This document shows positions 58,544 to 64,000 of a stretch of DNA of 64,000 nucleotides, piece after piece. The stretch's first letter is position 1. Every line of letters begins with the position of its first letter. Made by a program: the position numbers and the translations under genes. This DNA is from Isoptericola luteus (GTDB taxonomy: Bacteria; Actinomycetota; Actinomycetes; Actinomycetales; Cellulomonadaceae), in the NCBI RefSeq assembly GCF_020297055.1, contig NZ_JAIXCQ010000006.1, positions 62,001-126,000 on the forward strand. Reading direction: 5' to 3'. The notes under the pieces are model-generated. The model made no database searches, was not told the origin of the DNA, and saw nothing but the letters and a program-made list of their open reading frames with translations.

Positions 58544-61015
58544 GTGACCGAGAACACCCCGCTGATCAGCAGCCCGGAGCACTCCGTCGAAGGGTTCGTG
58601 CGCGAGTTCATGCGCGAGCTGAACTTCTCCCAGGGCACCGTCCTGGAGCGGTCGACGGTGAACGACGAGTACCTGGCCCTCGCCCGCACGGTGCGCCACT
58701 ACCTCATGGCGCAGTGGATGGAGACGACCGTCGACCACTACCGCGCGCAGCCCAAGGCCGTGGCCTACCTGTCCGCCGAGTACCTGCTGGGGCGCCAGCT
58801 CGACAACGCGCTCATCGCCACGGACCTGGTCGAGATCGCGACCGAGGCCCTGGCGAGCCTCGGGCTCGACCTCGCCGACCTGCGCGAGGCGGAGGTGGAG
58901 CCCGGCCTCGGCAACGGCGGCCTGGGCCGGCTCGCGGCCTGCTTCATCGACTCGCTGGCCACGATGAGCGTGCCCGCCATCGGCTACGGGATCCGGTACG
59001 AGTACGGGATCTTCCGGCAGACGTTCGCGGACGGCCGCCAGGTCGAGGAGCCGGACAACTGGCTCGAGTACGGCTCGCCGTGGGAGTTCGCGCACCCCGA
59101 GCACGAGGTCACGGTCGGCTTCGGCGGCCACACCGAGAAGTACACGGACGACGACGGCGTCGAGCGGTCGCGGTGGGTGCCGGGCTGGCGGGTGCTGGGC
59201 GTGCCGCACAACTACATGGTGCCCGGCTACCGCAACGGCCGCGTCAACACGCTGCGGCTCTGGAGCGCGCGGGCGACGCACGCGTTCGACCTCAAGATCT
59301 TCAACTACGGCGACTACGCGGAGGCGGTCCGCTCCCAGACGTTCGCGGAGAACATCTCCAAGGTGCTGTACCCGGAGGACTCCACGCCGCAGGGCAAGGA
59401 GCTGCGGCTGCAGCAGCAGTACTTCTTCGTGGCCTGCTCCATCCGCGACTTCATCGACCAGCTCCTGCCGCGCGGCTTCGACCTCCACCGGCTGCCGGAA
59501 CGCATCGTGTTCCAGCTCAACGACACGCACCCGGTGATCGGGATCCCGGAGCTCATGCGCGTGCTGGTGGACGAGCACGGCTTCGAGTGGGACGACGCCT
59601 GGGACGTCACCCGCCGCTGCTTCGCCTACACCTGTCACACGCTGCTGCCGGAGGCGCTCGAGGTGTGGCCGGTCGAGCTGATGGGGCGCCTGCTGCCGCG
59701 GCACCTGGAGATCATCTACCGGATCAACGACGAGTTCCTCGCCGACGTGCGCGAGCGCTCGGGTGGTGACGAGCTGCTGGTGCGCCGGATGTCGATCATC
59801 GCGGAGCACCCGGAGCGGGCCGTGCGCATGGCGTACCTGGCGACGGTCGGCGGGGCCAGGGTCAACGGCGTCGCCGAGCTGCACTCGCAGCTGCTCCGGG
59901 ACAAGGTGCTGGCGGACTTCGCGTCGTTCTTCCCGGAGAAGTTCACCAACGTCACGAACGGCGTGACGCCCCGCCGGTTCGTCAAGCTCGCCAACCCGGG
60001 GCTGTCCGGGCTGATCACCGAGGCGATCGGCGACGGCTGGGTCACCGACCTCGACCGCCTGCGCGAGCTGGAGCCCCTGGCGGAGGACGCGGAGTTCCGC
60101 CGGCGGTTCCGCGAGGTCAAGGCGGCGAACAAGGACCGCCTCGTCGACCTGCTGCGCCGCCGCGACGGCATCGAGATCGACCCGTCGACGATGCTCGACG
60201 TGATGGTCAAGCGCCTGCACGAGTACAAGCGCCAGCTCCTCAAGCTGCTGCACGTGGTCACCGTCTACGACCGGATCACCACCGGCGAGCTGGCGGTCGC
60301 GGGCGTCACCCCGCGCACCGTCGTTTTCGGTGCCAAGGCCGCCCCCGGGTACGTCATGGCCAAGCAGATCATCGCCCTGATCAACCACGTGGGCGCGGTG
60401 GTGAACTCCCACCCGGAGGTCTCGGGCGTCCTGCGCGTGGCGTTTCCCGCCAACTACAACGTCACGGTCGCGGAGACGCTCGTGCCCGCGGCCGACCTCT
60501 CCGAGCAGATCTCGCTCGCCGGCAAGGAGGCGTCCGGCACGGGCAACATGAAGTTCGCCCTCAACGGTGCGCTGACCATCGGCACCGACGACGGAGCGAA
60601 CGTGGAGATCCGCAAGCTCGTGGGCGACGACAACTTCTTCCTGTTCGGGCTAACGGAGCCGGAGGCCAGCGCGATCGCGGAGCGGGGCTACCGCCCGACG
60701 TCGTACTACGAGGAGAACGAGTCGCTGCGCCGTGCGCTCCACCTCATCGCGACGGGCGTGTTCTCCCACGGCGACCGGTCGACGTTCGAGCCGGTCGTGT
60801 CCAACCTGCTGGGCGAGGACCGCTTCATGGTCCTCGCGGACTACCAGTCGTACCTCGACGCCCAGGAGCGCGTGGACGCCGCGTACGCCGACCCGGAGGC
60901 GTGGAGCAGGTCCGCCGTGCTGAACGTGGCCCGGTCCGGGTTCTTCTCCTCCGACCGGTCGATGCGTGACTACCTCGAGCGGATCTGGCACGCCGAGCCG
61001 CTGCCGAGCTCCTGA
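58544..61015 (+). CDS. glgP: Glycogen/maltodextrin phosphorylase
   Basis: The 823-residue GT35 enzyme has the family motifs AYLSAEYLLGRQLDNALIAT (about 76-95), EPGLGNGGLGRLAACFIDSL (about 121-140), GYGIRYEYGIFRQ, VMVKRLHEYKRQLLKLLHVV (split, about 556-575) and the pyridoxal phosphate lysine in EASGTGNMKFALNGALTIGT (Lys at about 670). It releases glucose 1-phosphate from glycogen. The length is standard and no motif is missing. It stands alone, divergent from the Fn3-like gene and convergent with the HerA-like gene (15 bases between stops). Confidence 0.95.
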   Translation: MTENTPLISSPEHSVEGFVREFMRELNFSQGTVLERSTVNDEYLALARTVRHYLMAQWMETTVDHYRAQPKAVAYLSAEYLLGRQLDNALIATDLVEIATEALASLGLDLADLREAEVEPGLGNGGLGRLAACFIDSLATMSVPAIGYGIRYEYGIFRQTFADGRQVEEPDNWLEYGSPWEFAHPEHEVTVGFGGHTEKYTDDDGVERSRWVPGWRVLGVPHNYMVPGYRNGRVNTLRLWSARATHAFDLKIFNYGDYAEAVRSQTFAENISKVLYPEDSTPQGKELRLQQQYFFVACSIRDFIDQLLPRGFDLHRLPERIVFQLNDTHPVIGIPELMRVLVDEHGFEWDDAWDVTRRCFAYTCHTLLPEALEVWPVELMGRLLPRHLEIIYRINDEFLADVRERSGGDELLVRRMSIIAEHPERAVRMAYLATVGGARVNGVAELHSQLLRDKVLADFASFFPEKFTNVTNGVTPRRFVKLANPGLSGLITEAIGDGWVTDLDRLRELEPLAEDAEFRRRFREVKAANKDRLVDLLRRRDGIEIDPSTMLDVMVKRLHEYKRQLLKLLHVVTVYDRITTGELAVAGVTPRTVVFGAKAAPGYVMAKQIIALINHVGAVVNSHPEVSGVLRVAFPANYNVTVAETLVPAADLSEQISLAGKEASGTGNMKFALNGALTIGTDDGANVEIRKLVGDDNFFLFGLTEPEASAIAERGYRPTSYYEENESLRRALHLIATGVFSHGDRSTFEPVVSNLLGEDRFMVLADYQSYLDAQERVDAAYADPEAWSRSAVLNVARSGFFSSDRSMRDYLERIWHAEPLPSS

Positions 61016-61030
61016 CCGCGCCCCGCGACG

Positions 61031-62815
61031 TCAGCGGCGCCGTCGGGTACCGAAGACCGTGCGCGTGATCTCCCGCGCGAGCGTGGTGCCCACCGTCGTC
61101 AGGATCGATTCCAGCGGGCTGCGGGCCGGGCGTCCGCCGGACGGGCGGGTGGACCGCGGTGCGGGGGAGCGACGCTCCGCCTGCTCGGCCGCCTCCTCGG
61201 CCTCGGCACGGGCGTCGGCGGCGTCCTGGCGCTCCTGGTCGGCGCGGGCGCGCTCGGCCAGGAGCTCGGCAGCGGACTCCCGGTCGACGGAGGCCCCGTA
61301 GGCGGCCTGGCCGGGCGACGCCGCGACGGTCGCGGTCAGGGTGGCGGCGGGGGCCGGGTCCATCGAGGACTGCGGCGCGCGCACGCGGGTCCAGGCCACC
61401 GGCGTCGGGGTCCCGTCCTCGTCGAGCAGCGTGACGACGGCCTCGCCCGTGCCGAGGGACTGCAGCAGCCGCTCGAGGTCGTAGGGCGAGCGGGGGAACG
61501 TGCGCACGGCCGCGCGCAGGGCGGTCGCGTCGTCGGGCGTGAACGCGCGCAGCGCGTGCTGCACGCGGCTGCCGAGCTGGGCCAGCACGTCGGCGGGCAC
61601 GTCCTTGGGCGACTGCGTGACGAAGAAGACGCCCACCCCCTTGGACCGGATGAGCCGCACGGTCTGGACCACCTGCGTGAGGAAGTCCTTGGACGCGCCC
61701 GTGAACAGCAGGTGCGCCTCGTCGAAGAAGAACACCAGGCGCGGCCTGTCCGGGTCGCCCACCTCGGGCAGCTCCTGGAAGAGCTCGGCGAGCAGCCACA
61801 TGAGGAACGTCGAGAACAGGGCGGGCCGGTCGGCGATCTCGGGCAGCTCGAGCGCGGAGATCACCCCGCGCCCGTCGAGCGCCGTGCGCAGCAGGTCCGC
61901 CGTGTCGAAGGCGGGCTCGCCGAAGAAGACGTCGCCGCCCTGCGCCCCGAGGCCGGAGACCTCGCGCAGGATGACGCCCGCCGTCGCGGTCGAGATGCCG
62001 CCGATGCCCTTGAGCTCCGCCTTGCCCTCGGGCGAGGTGAGATAGGCGATCGTGGCCCGCAGGTCCTCGAGGTCGAGCAGGGCCAGGCCCTGGGCGTCCG
62101 CCCAGTGGAAGATCAGCTGCAGGCTGGACGACTGCGTCTCGTTGAGCCCCAGGACCTTGCTCAGCAGCAGGGGGCCGAAGTCGGTGACGGTCGTACGGAC
62201 GGGGACGCCCGTGCCGAGCCCGCCGAGGGCGTAGAACTCGACGGGGAACGCGGTGGGCTCCCAGTCCTGGCCGATGCTCGACGCGCGTGAGGCGATCTTC
62301 TCGTTCGCCGGGCCGGGGACCGCGAGACCTGACAGGTCCCCCTTGACGTCCGCGAGGAAGACAGGGACGCCCGCCGCGGACAGCCCCTCGGCCATCCCCT
62401 GCAGGGTCTTGGTCTTGCCCGTGCCGGTGGCGCCCGCCACCAGACCGTGACGGTTGAGCATCGACAGCGGGAACCCGACCTGCACCGACGCGTCGGGCGT
62501 CGCCTCGCCGCCCACCTCGCCGGTGAGCAGCGCGCCCAGCGCCAGCGTCGGGCCGTCGTGGGTGTACGCGGTGCGGACCTCGTCGCCGTAGCCGGGCTCG
62601 ACGCCGGCGGGGGCTTCCTGAGGCGCCGCGCGGTCCGCCTCGCCCGCACTCTTCGGTGCGGCACGGCGTGCCTCGGCGGGTGCGGCCCGGTGTGCCTCCG
62701 CCGCCTCGAGGGCTGCCTGGGCGGCCGCGGCCCTCGCTTCCGCCGCCTGTGCAGCGGCCTGGGTGGCGGCCGCCCGCAGCGCGGCGAGCTCGGCGTCGTC
62801 GGCGGTCTGGCCCAT
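61031..62815 (-). CDS. HerA-like ATPase (DUF853 family)
   Basis: The 594-residue protein has an Ala-rich coiled N-terminus (about 5-65), then a HerA/FtsK-type ATPase with Walker A VAGATGTGKTKTLQGM (about 123-138), LADVKGDLSGLAVPGPANEK (about 154-173) and Walker B LVFFFDEAHLLFTGASKDFL (about 375-394). The arginine-finger region FFVTQSPKDVPADVLAQLGS (about 410-429) follows, and then a C-terminal Ala/Glu/Arg coiled region. DUF853 proteins are widespread in actinobacteria with poorly known function. No NurA-like nuclease is adjacent. The ATG at 62815 has TAGCGT 7 bases before it, making it preferable to the GTG at 62824. It is divergent from degV. Confidence 0.85.
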   Translation of the reverse strand: MGQTADDAELAALRAAATQAAAQAAEARAAAAQAALEAAEAHRAAPAEARRAAPKSAGEADRAAPQEAPAGVEPGYGDEVRTAYTHDGPTLALGALLTGEVGGEATPDASVQVGFPLSMLNRHGLVAGATGTGKTKTLQGMAEGLSAAGVPVFLADVKGDLSGLAVPGPANEKIASRASSIGQDWEPTAFPVEFYALGGLGTGVPVRTTVTDFGPLLLSKVLGLNETQSSSLQLIFHWADAQGLALLDLEDLRATIAYLTSPEGKAELKGIGGISTATAGVILREVSGLGAQGGDVFFGEPAFDTADLLRTALDGRGVISALELPEIADRPALFSTFLMWLLAELFQELPEVGDPDRPRLVFFFDEAHLLFTGASKDFLTQVVQTVRLIRSKGVGVFFVTQSPKDVPADVLAQLGSRVQHALRAFTPDDATALRAAVRTFPRSPYDLERLLQSLGTGEAVVTLLDEDGTPTPVAWTRVRAPQSSMDPAPAATLTATVAASPGQAAYGASVDRESAAELLAERARADQERQDAADARAEAEEAAEQAERRSPAPRSTRPSGGRPARSPLESILTTVGTTLAREITRTVFGTRRRR

Positions 62816-62915
62816 GGCGGGCACGCTAGCGCGGGGGTGGGGCGCGTGCGCGCCGAGCCGTCGAGAGGGAGCGGTGCGGAGCCGGCCGCCGGGGCGCCAC
62901 TAGACTGCGGGTGCC

Positions 62916-63794
62916 ATGCCCTCAGCCCCTCCCACGGTTCGCGTCGTCACCGACTCGACCGCCTGCCTGCCCGCCGCACCGCGGGACGCCTCGAGCCCCG
63001 TCGTCGTCCCCCTGAGGGTGGTGTCGGGAGACTCGGCCTGGCTCGAGGGCGTGGACATCACCCCCGAAGAGGTGGCTGAGCGCATTCGTGCCGGCGAGCG
63101 GCTGAGCACCTCTCAGCCGCCGGCCCAGGACTTCTCCGCCGCGTACCGCGACCTGGCCGCCGCCGGGGCGCGCGCCGTGGTGGCCGTCCACCTGTCGGGG
63201 ATGCTGTCCGGCACGGTGGACGCGGCGGCCGCCGCGGGGCAGCGGGCCATGCTGCCCGTGCGGGCCGTGGACTCTGGCACGGTCGCGATGGCGCTCGGGT
63301 TCGCCGCGCAGGAGGCGGCGCGCTGCGCGGCGGACGGCCAGGACGCGGCGCACGTCGCGAAGCGCGCCCGCCAGGTCGCGGCGTCGTCCCAGACGTACTT
63401 CCTCGTGGACTCGCTGGAGCACCTGCGTCGCGGTGGCCGGCTGTCGGGCCCGGCGGCGGCGCTGGGCACCGCGCTGGGCGTGCGGCCGATCCTGACCGTG
63501 CGTGACGGTGCGATCGAGCTCGCGCAACGCGTGCGCACCCGGCGGGCGGCGACCGACCGGCTGGTCGAGCTCACCGTGGCCCGCGCCCAGACCTGTGCGC
63601 GTCCCGCGGTCGCCGTGCACCACCTCGGCGTGCCCGAGCGCGCCGAGGAGCTCGGGCGGGTGCTCGCCGACCGGACCGGGGTGACACCCGTCGTCACTCC
63701 CGTCAGCGCCGTGCTCGGGGCGCACGCCGGCCCCGGGGCGCTCGCCGTCGTGGTCGCGGAGCTCGGCGGCCACGTGCACGAGGACCCCTGGTAG
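62916..63794 (+). CDS. degV: DegV-family fatty-acid-binding protein
   Basis: The 292-residue protein has the DegV/FakB fold. VVTDSTACLPA at the N-terminus binds the lipid carboxylate, then LSTSQPPAQDFSAAY, VHLSGMLSGTVDAA, VDSGTVAMALG (about 125-135), VDSLEHLRRGGRLSG (about 165-179) and VRPILTVRDG follow. FakB proteins present fatty acids to a FakA kinase in Firmicutes; actinobacterial members carry out related lipid binding. In many actinobacteria degV stands between leuS and comEA, and here both are in the window with extra genes in between. TAGACT (62901-62906) is 9 bases before the ATG. Confidence 0.92.
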   Translation: MPSAPPTVRVVTDSTACLPAAPRDASSPVVVPLRVVSGDSAWLEGVDITPEEVAERIRAGERLSTSQPPAQDFSAAYRDLAAAGARAVVAVHLSGMLSGTVDAAAAAGQRAMLPVRAVDSGTVAMALGFAAQEAARCAADGQDAAHVAKRARQVAASSQTYFLVDSLEHLRRGGRLSGPAAALGTALGVRPILTVRDGAIELAQRVRTRRAATDRLVELTVARAQTCARPAVAVHHLGVPERAEELGRVLADRTGVTPVVTPVSAVLGAHAGPGALAVVVAELGGHVHEDPW

Positions 63795-63940
63795 GACGGC
63801 GGAGCCGGGCGGCGACCCGGCCGACCACTGAGGTCGTGACTCCGGCGGCAAAAGGAGCCGAACCTGTGCACAGGGCGGCGCCGTCCACAGCGTGACCCGG
63901 AACTCCTGGTCGGGCCCGACGGCGGTCCTACCGTCGCCGG

Positions 63941-64000
63941 GTGACCTCGACCGCCCCCCGCGACCCCCTGCCCCACGAGCCGCGCGCCGCGGCGTCGACC
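63941..64000 (+). CDS. Start of a probable ComEA-like competence gene (3' end outside window)
   Basis: An open frame of 20 codons runs to the window edge from a GTG that has TACCGT (63929-63934) 6 bases before it, the same leaderless signature seen for other genes here. The residues MTSTAPRDPLPHEPRAAAST are low-complexity and carry no motif. The proposal of comEA (helix-hairpin-helix DNA-binding protein) comes only from the usual degV-comEA-comEC order in actinobacteria. The 146 bases after degV contain nothing else I can identify. Confidence 0.4.
   Translation, partial: MTSTAPRDPLPHEPRAAAST

Noticed and set aside
57568-61015. Search for a JetD/MksG gene downstream of jetC
   Set aside because: The only genes found are the Fn3-like secreted protein and glycogen phosphorylase; no frame with nuclease/topoisomerase VI-like features was seen on either strand.
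61031-62815. HerA-NurA defence or repair module
   Set aside because: No NurA-like nuclease or other defence gene is adjacent, and DUF853 ATPases are common single genes in actinobacteria.

Overview
The window is chromosomal DNA of a very G+C-rich actinobacterium. The gene content points to Micrococcales, most likely the Cellulomonadaceae/Promicromonosporaceae group (Cellulomonas, Cellulosimicrobium and relatives). This rests on two mycothiol-type (MDMPI) DinB proteins, a mycoredoxin-like protein, LigD plus Ku, an IdeR/DtxR-type iron box, a rhamnogalacturonan-degrading gene set, and leuS followed further on by degV. The taxonomic placement is inference. About 54 protein genes are packed tightly with many 4-base stop/start overlaps. 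No gap exceeds 300 bases, and I saw no rRNA, tRNA, CRISPR array, insertion sequence or prophage.

Layout. 1-6.2 kb: end of an MFS transporter, a flavodoxin-fold quinone reductase, a GlxA/AraC-type regulator, and a three-gene operon resembling ectoine catabolism (EctB/DoeD-like transaminase, DoeA/EutD-like hydrolase, aldehyde dehydrogenase). 6.2-13.6 kb: a pectin (rhamnogalacturonan I) group with a secreted PL11 lyase, altronate dehydratase, a LacI regulator with its operator and a CE12 acetylesterase, interrupted by a cupin, a HAD phosphatase and an MDMPI-type protein. 13.8-18.8 kb: a flavin-fold protein, pntA-pntB transhydrogenase and mqo, which converge on a strong terminator. 18.9-26.3 kb: a TetR/PPOX/MDMPI operon with a perfect operator, a remarkable C24 tract, an Eis-like acetyltransferase, an MFS pump, a GNAT and two SDRs, ending in a long perfect palindrome. 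26.4-34.8 kb: ArsR-SRPBCC pair, DUF2599-type lipoprotein, an iron-box-controlled siderophore-interacting protein with a His-rich insert, an M24 peptidase, a quinone oxidoreductase, LigD and an SDR. 34.8-48.7 kb: epoxide-hydrolase-like lipoprotein with divergent XRE-cupin regulator, mycoredoxin-like protein, ABC exporter with divergent two-component system, Ku, TetR-MFS pair, membrane metallophosphatase, DtxR-family regulator, MFS and VKOR. 48.8-64 kb: leuS, then jetA-jetB-jetC, a secreted Fn3-like protein, glycogen phosphorylase, a HerA-like ATPase, degV and the first codons of a probable comEA.

The most notable system is the SMC-like complex JetABC/MksFEB (51.7-57.6 kb) directly behind leuS. 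It has the three condensin-like Wadjet subunits in canonical order, but no JetD/MksG nuclease gene follows; an unrelated secreted-protein gene on the other strand occupies that place. Other points of interest are the ectoine-type operon without a deacetylase and with paired palindromes around its promoter, the 26.4 kb palindrome, and the C24 tract.

A recurring expression signature is a TANNNT hexamer 6-9 bases before the start codon with no Shine-Dalgarno sequence. It appears before at least a dozen genes and indicates leaderless transcripts. I used it to choose several start codons.
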